A stretch of DNA of 64,000 bases from UBA1413 sp964567485 (lineage in GTDB: Bacteria; Bacteroidota; Bacteroidia; Bacteroidales; Prolixibacteraceae), in NCBI GenBank assembly GCA_964567485.1, contig CAZMMX010000012.1, forward strand, positions 14,088-78,087, written 5' to 3'. Each line of letters begins with the position of its first letter. Within the stretch, counting starts at the first letter, position 1. The notes under the pieces were generated by a model that was given only the letters and a program-made list of their open reading frames with translations, did not search any database and was not told the origin of the DNA. A program made the translations under genes and the position numbers. Of this stretch, positions 1-7,898 are shown piece after piece.

Positions 1-141
1 CCGGAGGCACCACTGACAGGGAATAGGGGTTCTGTGGAATTTGCAGCCTCGGACCGAAAAGCAGAATACCTTATTTACATCATGGGATATGCTGCTGATG
101 GCACCTGTTATTATGGCAGGAAATCCATCCTTGTAGAATAG
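1..141 (+). CDS. C-terminal end of an unidentified protein (partial)
   Basis: The forward frame is open from the first base and stops at TAG 139-141, giving the last 46 residues of a protein whose start lies before the window. The visible part ends in AADGTCYYGRKSILVE and has an alternating hydrophobic pattern (YLIYIMGYAA), as in the last strands of a beta-sandwich domain. There is too little to name a family. A strong terminator follows at once, so this is the end of a rightward transcription unit that meets the leftward SusC/SusD locus. Confidence 0.6.
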   Translation, partial: PEAPLTGNRGSVEFAASDRKAEYLIYIMGYAADGTCYYGRKSILVE

Positions 142-174
142 AAAAATCCCGGCATTAACTGCCGGGATTTTTTT
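142..174. terminator. Bidirectional intrinsic terminator
   Basis: A perfect stem AAAAATCCCGGCA / TGCCGGGATTTTT closes on the five-base loop TTAAC. A T-run follows the stem on both strands (TTTTTTTC on plus, TTTTTC on minus). It sits one base after the stop of the rightward partial gene and about 100 bases past the leftward lipoprotein gene, so it can end both converging transcripts. Confidence 0.85.
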
Positions 175-273
175 CAGAAAAAGGGCCGGAGGTAAATATC
201 CAATGACATGAATTATGATTGAAGGAGAAAGTGGAGACTCTTCCCTCCGGACCCAGATTTTCAGTTTACAGAG

Positions 274-1140
274 TTACAGTTTGGTAACCGTGAACGTGGT
301 ACCGTTGTTTTCGACCTTCAGAACGCGGTAAGAGGGATAGGAACCTCCCCAGGAGGTCCAACCGTCTTCAACGTAGGTTTTTGCTGTCCTGTCAAAGGTA
401 CCTTCAATGGTCTGTACAGAACCATCGGGGTGCCCGAGGATAAATTTGTAGTCGAAGGCAGGACCGTCCCAATCCATCAAATTGATATAATAGGTTCCCG
501 CAGGATCCGAGAGCCAAATGGACTTGTCCACTTCGGGATTGGCCGTGGTGGCTCCCTGGTCGCTCCATTCCGTATGAGGATACGATGGGGTATCACTCCA
601 AACCACCATGTCATAATCAGCTTCACCGGGCCAGCTCAGGATGACGGTAAGTAGCGTCGGATCGTTGTAATTCTTCACCTTCACATTGACGATAGGATAC
701 GTCTGACTGGGATTCAGGAGGTAATGCTCGGCAATCCCGAAGACCCCCACCTCAAATTCGCCCGTTTTATCGACAGCAGAGGGAAAACCGTCGTCGAAAA
801 ATACAATCTTCAATTGGGCCGTCTTCGTATAAGGCTGCAATACTGCCGGAAGAACCTTGTAGTCATCATCGGTTAAGGTTCCAGACTTTTTTCTCGCACT
901 GAAAGTAATGGAACGGTCGATCGTTTTATCCGTGGTAATGGTATAAACCAGGGTGTCCCCTTCGGTTACCGTACCACTGCTGTTGGTCGTGGTGAACGCA
1001 GCAACCGGGTATTTATCAGGACTGGCCACAGGACTGGCATCCTGTTCTGCTGTTTCGATCAGGTCGCAGGAGACAAAAGCGAACAACATAAGGATCAACC
1101 CTGACGCGAAATATTTTAATAGATTTCTCATTCTGCTCAT
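274..1140 (-). CDS. Surface or periplasmic lipoprotein, last gene of SusC/SusD locus 1
   Basis: This 288-residue protein has a lipoprotein signal peptide with the lipobox FVSC near residue 25. The segment at about 45-160 resembles a Calx-beta/DUF1735-like fold, with the phrase VTEGDTLVYTITTD. The second half is rich in Trp, Tyr and Asp (DYDMVVW, NLMDWDGPAFDYKF) and looks like a ligand-binding beta domain. It is the fourth gene of a leftward operon (SusC, SusD, two lipoproteins); the gap to the preceding gene is 37 bases. In such loci the trailing lipoproteins are often surface glycan- or peptide-binding proteins. That role is inferred from position, and the ligand is unknown. A second ATG three codons in is an equally possible start. 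Confidence 0.7.
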   Translation of the reverse strand: MSRMRNLLKYFASGLILMLFAFVSCDLIETAEQDASPVASPDKYPVAAFTTTNSSGTVTEGDTLVYTITTDKTIDRSITFSARKKSGTLTDDDYKVLPAVLQPYTKTAQLKIVFFDDGFPSAVDKTGEFEVGVFGIAEHYLLNPSQTYPIVNVKVKNYNDPTLLTVILSWPGEADYDMVVWSDTPSYPHTEWSDQGATTANPEVDKSIWLSDPAGTYYINLMDWDGPAFDYKFILGHPDGSVQTIEGTFDRTAKTYVEDGWTSWGGSYPSYRVLKVENNGTTFTVTKL

Positions 1141-1177
1141 ATTTAAATTATTAGATATGAAATAATCACCTCACAAA

Positions 1178-2026
1178 TTAAAACTTGGGTGTGAATTTCT
1201 CCCAGAAGATACGGTTTCCACCGGAGCCGGGATAATAGTAGTAGATTTGGATCACCCCAGTTTCAGGATCGTAGGTGTTCTCTTTGGTGGGATCGTTGGG
1301 ATCACCCGATTTAGCGTCGGACCGGTTGAAGGAGATGGTCACTTTGTTGTCATCATCAATCTCAATATAGGTGTAGTTATCTTCCCAAACCCCGAAGAAG
1401 GTTTCCACCTTACTGGCTGACAGAGGAGCAAGTTCTTTTTCATCAAGTCTGATCCCTCCATAGGGTTCGTTGGGATAGGACCCACCGGCTGTCGGGTGGA
1501 AGTAACGGATCTCCACATCGTAAGGTCCGGCAAAGGGGCAGAAGAAGACATAATTCAACTTGATCGAAAGTGCTTTACCATTATTGATTATCCGGTCATC
1601 ACCAGATACACTGGTCACTTTCAAAATCAATACCGGAACCGGGTCCAGCGGGGGTTCATTGCCTTCGGTCAACACCGTGATGGGCAGTAAACCCAGGAAA
1701 TTATCCGCAGCCTTCAGGGTCATGGTCTTACTATCGAGCCGGTAGTGCTTTCCGGCAACTGCCGTGGAAGCAGGATCCACATCAATGGTTACGGTAATGT
1801 CCTTATCCATTTCCATCGATGTAGGCCCGATGACCTTCATTTTTACGTTATACTTGTATTCTGCCCCGGAAGCCACAGGAGCGAAAGTCAACGAGCTGGC
1901 CTCAAAGCTTGCCAGGTTCGGACCGTCATCGTTCAGATCGAGCGTTGACTCATCTTCAATCAGGCATGCGTGGAAAAGCCCCATGCCCAGCAACAATATG
2001 AAAATATATCTCAGTGTTTTCATCAT
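1178..2026 (-). CDS. DUF1735/DUF4843-like lipoprotein of SusC/SusD locus 1
   Basis: This 282-residue protein has a signal peptide ending in the lipobox FHAC at about residue 21, followed by acidic residues (LIEDEST) that resemble a Bacteroidota surface-export signal. The middle contains a beta-sandwich phrase (DITVTIDVDPASTAVAGKHY) typical of the DUF1735/DUF4843 group of SusC/SusD-linked lipoproteins. The C-terminal third is Tyr-rich (IQIYYYYPGSGG). It starts 12 bases after susD and is surely co-transcribed. Neighbour and domain suggest an accessory surface binding protein. The exact family is a recognition call, not a search result. Confidence 0.7.
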   Translation of the reverse strand: MMKTLRYIFILLLGMGLFHACLIEDESTLDLNDDGPNLASFEASSLTFAPVASGAEYKYNVKMKVIGPTSMEMDKDITVTIDVDPASTAVAGKHYRLDSKTMTLKAADNFLGLLPITVLTEGNEPPLDPVPVLILKVTSVSGDDRIINNGKALSIKLNYVFFCPFAGPYDVEIRYFHPTAGGSYPNEPYGGIRLDEKELAPLSASKVETFFGVWEDNYTYIEIDDDNKVTISFNRSDAKSGDPNDPTKENTYDPETGVIQIYYYYPGSGGNRIFWEKFTPKF

Positions 2027-2038
2027 TATCCATTTAAA

Positions 2039-3514
2039 TTATTTTGCCCAGAAAATCTTTTCAGTAAACACATTCGGTTGCGCTGGAACATTTTCGCCAT
2101 TAGAAGAGAACTCACCTGAGGGATAGGCAAGCCTGACGGGCCGGTCGGCAGTAGACGCCTGCATGGAAACGGGCAGGTTAGCCGGGAAACCGGTTCTGTT
2201 GTAATCGAACCATGATTGTTCGGCCGTAATTCCATTGGTGGCAATCCATTTCTGCGTGATGATGGCTTCAATCTTGTTGGCGGTGGCATCCCAACCGACC
2301 AGATTTACGTTTTGCAGATAATACGCTTCGGCACCTTCAGCACCCAGGTAACTGAATGATGCCTCAATCCCCTTGTGATAAAGGGCCTTGGCGTCGTCAC
2401 CTGCTGAAATCAGGCCTCTCTGCCGTGCTTCTGCCTGGTTGAAGTAACATTCAGCCGAGGTATAGATAACGGCGCCCATGGAAGCACTCTTCAACAGACC
2501 GGGGCCAAGATTCGACACCAGAGCCGGCATATACTGGTCGACAACCGGAGTATCGTAATCGAGCAATCCCTGAGGAACGCCCAAATGACCTGTTCCCGGC
2601 TTTTCATAGATCTTGTCGATGCGCGGATCTTTCGTGCTGGTCAAAAAGGCAATGACATAGTCAGAAGCGCAGGTGGCATTGTTGTTCATCTGTATGGTTC
2701 CGGAAGCGTCTTTACCATAGGCTTCCCAAAACGGACTTTGCTTGTCTACCTGAGCGACATAACCCGGATTAATACTGGCGTTATCCGTGATGTACCCTGA
2801 GCCCTCCTGGGCGATTATGCCAAACTGCTCCTTCAGATAAGTCTCCCTGCCCGACATTTTGGATTGACGAACCAGGATCCTGAGCTTCACAGAATTGGCA
2901 AATTGCTTCCAGGAATCCATATTCCCGCCGAACATAATATCGTCGGCACCGGGCTGTTTGCTTGAAGGATTATCGTTGATCAGCCTGATCCCCTCGGTCA
3001 GTTCCTTGACGAGATCTTCATAGATAAGCTGGGCATCGTCATACACCGGAGTAGCTTCCGCGCTCCTTTGCAGGGCCTCGAAATAAGGAATGTCACCGTA
3101 GGCATCCACCAGAAGCTGGAAATGATAGGCTTTCATGATTTTGCCAATCGCCGCGTAGTAAGCATAGGAGCTGTCCAGTTGATTCAGTATCTGATACTGT
3201 TTGAGGGCACCCGAATAGGTATCGTTGAAAATTCCCTGGTAAAACGAAGAGGTTACATTGTATTTATACTCATCGGTATACCATGAGAAACCATCACTGG
3301 TACTCCAGTTGTACATGAACATATTGCCAAGGGTATTCAACCTCCGGTCATTCTTAATCACCTGGGCGGTGTATAACTGGGCCGTGGGCAGGACAAGATC
3401 GGGAGTCACCGTAACCGGGTTGTTTGGATCAACGTTCACATCCAGAAACTCCTCACAGGAAGCCATTGATACGACCACCAACAGCAGCGCAAAATATTTC
3501 AGTATATTTTTCAT
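2039..3514 (-). CDS. SusD/RagB-family outer-membrane lipoprotein (SusD-like_2 type)
   Basis: This 491-residue lipoprotein (lipobox SMASC near residue 20) is followed by the hallmark FLDVNVDPNNP, which marks the SusD-like_2 branch of the SusD/RagB family. The rest is mostly helical, with TPR-like helices and Trp/Tyr-rich loops, as in other SusD proteins. SusD proteins cap the SusC barrel on the cell surface and capture the substrate. It starts 12 bases after the SusC stop, so the two are translated from one message. The substrate cannot be read from the sequence. Peptide or oligosaccharide import is possible, and no hydrolase is encoded beside it to decide. Confidence 0.92.
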   Translation of the reverse strand: MKNILKYFALLLVVVSMASCEEFLDVNVDPNNPVTVTPDLVLPTAQLYTAQVIKNDRRLNTLGNMFMYNWSTSDGFSWYTDEYKYNVTSSFYQGIFNDTYSGALKQYQILNQLDSSYAYYAAIGKIMKAYHFQLLVDAYGDIPYFEALQRSAEATPVYDDAQLIYEDLVKELTEGIRLINDNPSSKQPGADDIMFGGNMDSWKQFANSVKLRILVRQSKMSGRETYLKEQFGIIAQEGSGYITDNASINPGYVAQVDKQSPFWEAYGKDASGTIQMNNNATCASDYVIAFLTSTKDPRIDKIYEKPGTGHLGVPQGLLDYDTPVVDQYMPALVSNLGPGLLKSASMGAVIYTSAECYFNQAEARQRGLISAGDDAKALYHKGIEASFSYLGAEGAEAYYLQNVNLVGWDATANKIEAIITQKWIATNGITAEQSWFDYNRTGFPANLPVSMQASTADRPVRLAYPSGEFSSNGENVPAQPNVFTEKIFWAK

Positions 3515-3526
3515 AGTTCTATTATT

Positions 3527-6500
3527 TTAGAATTCAACATTTAAACTGAACCCCATCGACTTGGTCGGAGGAGACTGGAAGTATCCGCCGATACCAATTC
3601 TATTGTCGTTTTCGTTATTAAACTCAGGATCCGAGAAGTGATTGTCGGCAGGGAGCCAGGTTAACAGGTTTCTTCCGATAAATCCCAGGGAGACCTTCTT
3701 GAGGGGAGTTTTGCTGACCAGGCTGGCCGGCAACTCGTAACTGACGGCAAGTTCCCTGAGCTTAAGCGCTGTGGCATCTTTCACATAGTTGGACTTCACA
3801 TCGTTATACACGTCGGTCCAGTAACTCTGACGACCATTGGCTGCGGGGATGTTTTTGTTTTCGACAAAAACGCCCGGACTGGTTTCGATGACCGAATTGG
3901 GGATGACGAAATCCTGCCTGTTGGCAGAAACGCTGGCCAGGGACCTTCCGGTGAATTCCATTTGATCAGAACCCTGTTCGTAATATTTGTGGCCGGTACG
4001 GTAATCAAAAGTAGCCGCCACAGAGATCCCCTTATAGGCTAGTCTGGTATTCAATCCGATAATGTAATCAGGAATGGTACTGCCCAGGTTGGCAAGAGCC
4101 GATTCAGTCAGGGGATGACCGCTGACAGGATCCACCACAATGCGTCCCTGGGGGTCACGCTTGTAAACATTGGCTTTAATCTGCGGGAATGCTTCTCCCA
4201 CCACGGCATAAATACCATACTGTCCTGTGGTGGTCACGGCGACTTCATCCAACCCCTCATAGATCTCATTGACCACCGTCTCGTTGGAGGTGTAGTTGGC
4301 GCTGATGTCCCACTGGAAATCTTTGGTCTTGAACACTGCCCCACCCAGGGTAATTTCAAGTCCCGTGCCCTGCAATTCACCGATGTTGGTGAGGAAGCCG
4401 GTGGCCCCGGAAGCCCGGGAAGGCGTGGTGTTGGTAATCAGGTCTGAGGTAATCGTATTAAACCAGGAAGCATCAATCCACATCCGGCTGTCAAAAAACC
4501 CCAGGTTCAAACCGATTTCCGTGGTGTTGATCTTTTCCTTGGTGATGTTGGCGTCAACCGCACTACCATCGAGGTAGAAACCGTTGATGGAACCAAAGGG
4601 AAATCCGGTCGCCTGATAATACTTCTCATTAATACGATACGGAGAAAGGTCATTGTAAACGGTCGAGTTACTGGCCGTAACCTTGGCATAGGAGAGGATG
4701 TTGTTGTTTTTCAGCCCTTCAAAGGCATCGGTCAGAACAAATGAAAGACCTACCGCCGGATAGAAATAGCTGTTGTTGCCCTTGGCCAGGGTAGAAGTCC
4801 AGTCATTACGTCCCGAGAAATTCAGGAAGAGGTAATTCCGGAATCCGAAGGTAAAATCGCCGTAGAATCCAAAATAGCGCTTCAGGGATTCATCTACCGA
4901 TCCGTCGAGTTCTCCGGTTCCGTTGGAAATATCATAAAACCCCGGAATACTCAGGTTGTTGGCCCGCATGGTGCTTCCGCGATAATCTGTGGCATACACG
5001 GTACCTCCCAGAATGGATTTCAGGGTAAAGTCATCCAGGAAGTTGAAATTCGCGGAAAAAAGGGCATCCCCGGTGTAAGTCTTGGTCTGGTATTCAGAAT
5101 CTTCCACGAAGGAAGAAACGGCACCTGCCGAGGGCTGCAAATCAGAATTGTAGGTCTGGGCAGCACGCCAGTTCTTTCCGTTGCCCCATACATTGTTCAA
5201 ACCTCCGCGTGCGGTGAAATTCAACCAGTCCAGAATGTCCCACGACAAGTTGAGGTTACCGATCACCCGGTTCGACTCGTCAATATTTCGGTTTGTTCCA
5301 ATGGCCCAATAGGGGTTCTGATAATAGGCATTGTAGTAATTGTCGGCATATCCATAGCTCAGCGGGTTCTGCCAGTCTTTATAGGTGGCCAGCGGTATGT
5401 TGGCTGAGGTATTCAGAATAAACCAGTAAAGGGGCCTGTCCTGGTCGCCGATGGAACCACCGACCACATCGGTCTTGTCGGTAAAGAAGGAAGTACTGGC
5501 TGAAAGTTCAACTTTTCCCATCTTTTTACTGGCATTCAACCGGAATGTGTTGCGCTGGTACTTGTCATCCGGAACAATCCCGTCGGTACGCTGGTCCCCA
5601 ATCGACATATAGTAACTGCTGTTTTCCGTACTTCCGCTCAGGTACACGGTATTATTAAAGGTATCCCCAGTCTCGAAGAAATGAAGGGCATTGTCCTTCA
5701 CCGGAGCGTAAGGGACCATTTGGGTTTCGAGGCCGTAACCTTCCGGAAAGGTGGGACCAATCTGACGGAGTGTCCCATCAAAACGGGGACCCCAGTTGGT
5801 ATTTTCCACTGCATCATAAGCACCTTCCCAACCCGTTCCATATTCGCTCTGGAAATCGGGCATATAGGCCACCGTTTCAGCGGTATAGGAGGCATTGACG
5901 CCAACGGTGAATTTCTGTCCCTTCTGACCGGTCTTGGTCGTGACCAGAATAGCACCGTTACCGGCACTGGAACCATACAAGGCCGCAGCCGTGGCTCCTT
6001 TCAGAATGCTGATGTCAGCAATATCACTGGGGTTCAGCGCATCAAAGGCTCCCTGGGAGGCAATGGATCCATCGATGACAATGAGCGCGGAGTTATCTCC
6101 GGAAATCGAACGCAACCCTCTTAAAAGGATCTGGCTCGTCGGATTCACCCCGTTGTTCTGGACATTAATCTGCAATCCGGCAACCTTTCCTGCCAGTGCG
6201 GAAGAAGCACGCGTGGGAGCAATCTTTAACAGTTCATCCTGATCTACTTTCTGGGTCTGGTAGGTAATTTCCCGCTTCTCCCTCTTAATACCCATAGCAG
6301 TCACCACCACTTCGTCAACACCGAAAGTGGCGGGATACATCAAAATTTTGAAATTCGTCTGGGTTCCCACCGGAATTTCCAAACTATTCATTCCCACAAA
6401 TGAAAACATCAGGGTTTGTGCATTGGCCGGAATGCTCAGGGTAAATCCACCATCCATGTTGGTGACCGTCCCCAAAGTGGTTCCCTTGACCACCACAGAT

Positions 6501-6622
6501 ACACCGGGAATGGGCGCCCCGTCTTCCGAAGAAGTCACGGTTCCCGAAATCTCCCGGGTTTGTGCGAACAAGCCCTGCAGCCCAAATAGAATAAGGGCTA
6601 GTAACAGCGCAACTTTTTTCAT
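3527..6622 (-). CDS. SusC/RagA-family TonB-linked outer-membrane transporter
   Basis: This 1031-residue transporter has a Sec signal peptide ending LFAQ, a carboxypeptidase-regulatory-like domain at about 24-105 (REISGTVTSSEDGAPIPG), a TonB-box-like segment (GVDEVVVTAMG), a plug with the family phrases QILLRGLRSISGD and ISILKGATAAALYG, then a large barrel ending in the aromatic tail FSLNVEF. It imports a large ligand across the outer membrane using TonB energy. It is the first gene of locus 1. A palindrome in its leader at 6738-6752 matches the sialic acid operators near 46.9-47.2 kb, so it may share that regulator. Confidence 0.95.
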   Translation of the reverse strand: MKKVALLLALILFGLQGLFAQTREISGTVTSSEDGAPIPGVSVVVKGTTLGTVTNMDGGFTLSIPANAQTLMFSFVGMNSLEIPVGTQTNFKILMYPATFGVDEVVVTAMGIKREKREITYQTQKVDQDELLKIAPTRASSALAGKVAGLQINVQNNGVNPTSQILLRGLRSISGDNSALIVIDGSIASQGAFDALNPSDIADISILKGATAAALYGSSAGNGAILVTTKTGQKGQKFTVGVNASYTAETVAYMPDFQSEYGTGWEGAYDAVENTNWGPRFDGTLRQIGPTFPEGYGLETQMVPYAPVKDNALHFFETGDTFNNTVYLSGSTENSSYYMSIGDQRTDGIVPDDKYQRNTFRLNASKKMGKVELSASTSFFTDKTDVVGGSIGDQDRPLYWFILNTSANIPLATYKDWQNPLSYGYADNYYNAYYQNPYWAIGTNRNIDESNRVIGNLNLSWDILDWLNFTARGGLNNVWGNGKNWRAAQTYNSDLQPSAGAVSSFVEDSEYQTKTYTGDALFSANFNFLDDFTLKSILGGTVYATDYRGSTMRANNLSIPGFYDISNGTGELDGSVDESLKRYFGFYGDFTFGFRNYLFLNFSGRNDWTSTLAKGNNSYFYPAVGLSFVLTDAFEGLKNNNILSYAKVTASNSTVYNDLSPYRINEKYYQATGFPFGSINGFYLDGSAVDANITKEKINTTEIGLNLGFFDSRMWIDASWFNTITSDLITNTTPSRASGATGFLTNIGELQGTGLEITLGGAVFKTKDFQWDISANYTSNETVVNEIYEGLDEVAVTTTGQYGIYAVVGEAFPQIKANVYKRDPQGRIVVDPVSGHPLTESALANLGSTIPDYIIGLNTRLAYKGISVAATFDYRTGHKYYEQGSDQMEFTGRSLASVSANRQDFVIPNSVIETSPGVFVENKNIPAANGRQSYWTDVYNDVKSNYVKDATALKLRELAVSYELPASLVSKTPLKKVSLGFIGRNLLTWLPADNHFSDPEFNNENDNRIGIGGYFQSPPTKSMGFSLNVEF

Positions 6623-6737
6623 AGAGATAGTTTTAAGTTAATAAATGAAGTAATTAATAGTTCTGAGTTCTGCCCTACGCACGGTCATTCGGTATTTACT
6701 GTCTTTCTCCCCCTCTTATTCCCAGTTAATACCTCCG

Positions 6738-6752
6738 ATATGTACGACATAT
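6738..6752. promoter_or_regulatory. Palindromic operator candidate upstream of susC 1
   Basis: ATATGT-ACG-ACATAT is a 6-3-6 inverted repeat. Its 13-base core TATGTACGACATA differs at one central base from the core of the two palindromes that flank the GntR-family regulator gene at 47225 (TATGTACTACATA). It lies about 115 bases upstream of the susC 1 start codon and about 50 bases downstream of the predicted transcription start. The GT-N3-AC core fits binding sites of FadR-type GntR regulators. Shared control of the two loci is inference. Confidence 0.55.
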
Positions 6753-6810
6753 AAGTTTGATTCGAATTTCATAATAAATCCCCAGGGCTACTTACGAAAA
6801 TCAACCAACA

Positions 6811-6843
6811 CAAATGTAAAAAAAGAAATCCTACACTTCCAAG
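6811..6843 (-). promoter_or_regulatory. Predicted promoter of SusC/SusD locus 1
   Basis: On the minus strand, TACATTTG (6811-6818) is a perfect match to the Bacteroidota -7 element TAnnTTTG. The -33 element is weak: only TTGG or CTTG at 20-21 base spacing. The predicted start near 6804 leaves a leader of about 180 bases before susC. The remainder of the 342-base gap 6623-6964 is AT-rich, with no ORF or RNA gene that I can see apart from the operator at 6738. Confidence 0.5.
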
Positions 6844-6964
6844 ATAAATCTTAATTTTTTTTGACCTTTTTTAATCAATTTTAACAAATCGCAAGGCCAT
6901 ATTGGGGGGAATCAATAGGAATATTTTGTTAATCAGAAGTATCCTATTCTTTTTCAATGATTTA

Positions 6965-7681
6965 CTAGAGAAAATCGAGGAGTTCGTGTAGCCTGTTGAT
7001 CCTGATCGTTTTCAATCCTTTTTTTTTCAGAATTTGCTTCTCCTCATCCGTGAAGCTGTTATCGGGCCATAAAGGGGCATAATGGACCTGGTCGATGCCG
7101 GCATTTAAAGCCCCGAGAACATCCACATCCCAGGAATCCCCGATCATCAGGCTCTCTTTTTTACGGGCGTTACACGATTTCAGGGCATGGCGGAATATTT
7201 CGGGGGAGGGTTTGGGAGCCTTGACTTCCTCAGAGATAAAAATACGCCCGAAATAATGGTTCAGTCCGCTGCTGGCCATCTTCTTAAACTGTACTTCGCT
7301 GAACCCGTTGGTAATGATATGCAGATGATACTTTGGCGCCAGGATTCCCAGGACCTCCAGGGCCCCTTCGCACAGCCGGGTTTGCAAGGGCATCAGATCA
7401 AGATACAAGCGGTTAAAATCCCCGCCATCGACCCCTGAGATCCCCGTTTCTTCCAATGTGAGGTCAAAACGGGCCCGGGAGAGCTCCTGCTTCGTGATTC
7501 CGTTTTGGCGGTACCGTTCCCACAAGCGGTCGTTGTGCCGGTTGTACACCTCATAAAACACGTCAAACCGGGTTTCATCGAGACCCAGCAGCCTGAATCC
7601 CTCCAGCATGGCCTGCCGCGAGTTACGGTGAAAATCCCACACCGTATTGTCGAGATCGAAAAAAAGATGACGGTACCGCAT
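6965..7681 (-). CDS. yjjG: YjjG-family HAD pyrimidine nucleotidase
   Basis: This 238-residue cytoplasmic HAD-superfamily hydrolase has all four motifs: DLDNT at residues 10-14 (nucleophile and acid Asp), the motif II region IITNG at about 117-121, the Lys of motif III in KAPKPSPEIF, and motif IV in MIGDSWDVDVLGA. Length and the DLDNTVWDFHRNS start fit the YjjG group, which dephosphorylates non-canonical pyrimidine nucleotides such as dUMP and 5-halo derivatives. The helical cap lies between motifs I and II. It appears to be a single-gene unit, followed by the susC 1 control region. A phosphoglycolate phosphatase-like role is the main alternative. Confidence 0.85.
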   Translation of the reverse strand: MRYRHLFFDLDNTVWDFHRNSRQAMLEGFRLLGLDETRFDVFYEVYNRHNDRLWERYRQNGITKQELSRARFDLTLEETGISGVDGGDFNRLYLDLMPLQTRLCEGALEVLGILAPKYHLHIITNGFSEVQFKKMASSGLNHYFGRIFISEEVKAPKPSPEIFRHALKSCNARKKESLMIGDSWDVDVLGALNAGIDQVHYAPLWPDNSFTDEEKQILKKKGLKTIRINRLHELLDFL

Positions 7682-7884
7682 TCTAAAAAACCATTACCAT
7701 TACTCTATATGCTCTGACCCTGGCCATTGCGGCTCACCGCGACCCACAGTAACCATATCTGCTGAACAACGGGGCCTGTCCCAAAGCCCCCCTGCCACGG
7801 CAGGCCAGGCACACCCAAAGGTGGGGAAAAATGATGGGAAACCGAGAATTCGGAAACAAAAACATCACGGAACGGTTAATTTGA

Positions 7885-7892
7885 TAAATTTG
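7885..7892 (+). promoter_or_regulatory. Possible -7 element just before ppk1
   Basis: TAAATTTG is a perfect TAnnTTTG match ending six bases before the ATG at 7899. If used, the message would be almost leaderless from 7899 or have a very short leader before the ATG at 7908. No TTTG is found at the correct -33 spacing, so the element may be chance. The 217-base gap 7682-7898 otherwise contains only a short GC hairpin, CCTGCC-AC-GGCAGG, at 7791-7804. Confidence 0.3.
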
Positions 7893-7898
7893 AGGTTT

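Noticed and set aside
7791..7804. GC hairpin CCTGCC-AC-GGCAGG as a terminator of the HAD nucleotidase or before ppk1
   Set aside because: No T-run follows on either strand, and it lies on the promoter side of both genes.
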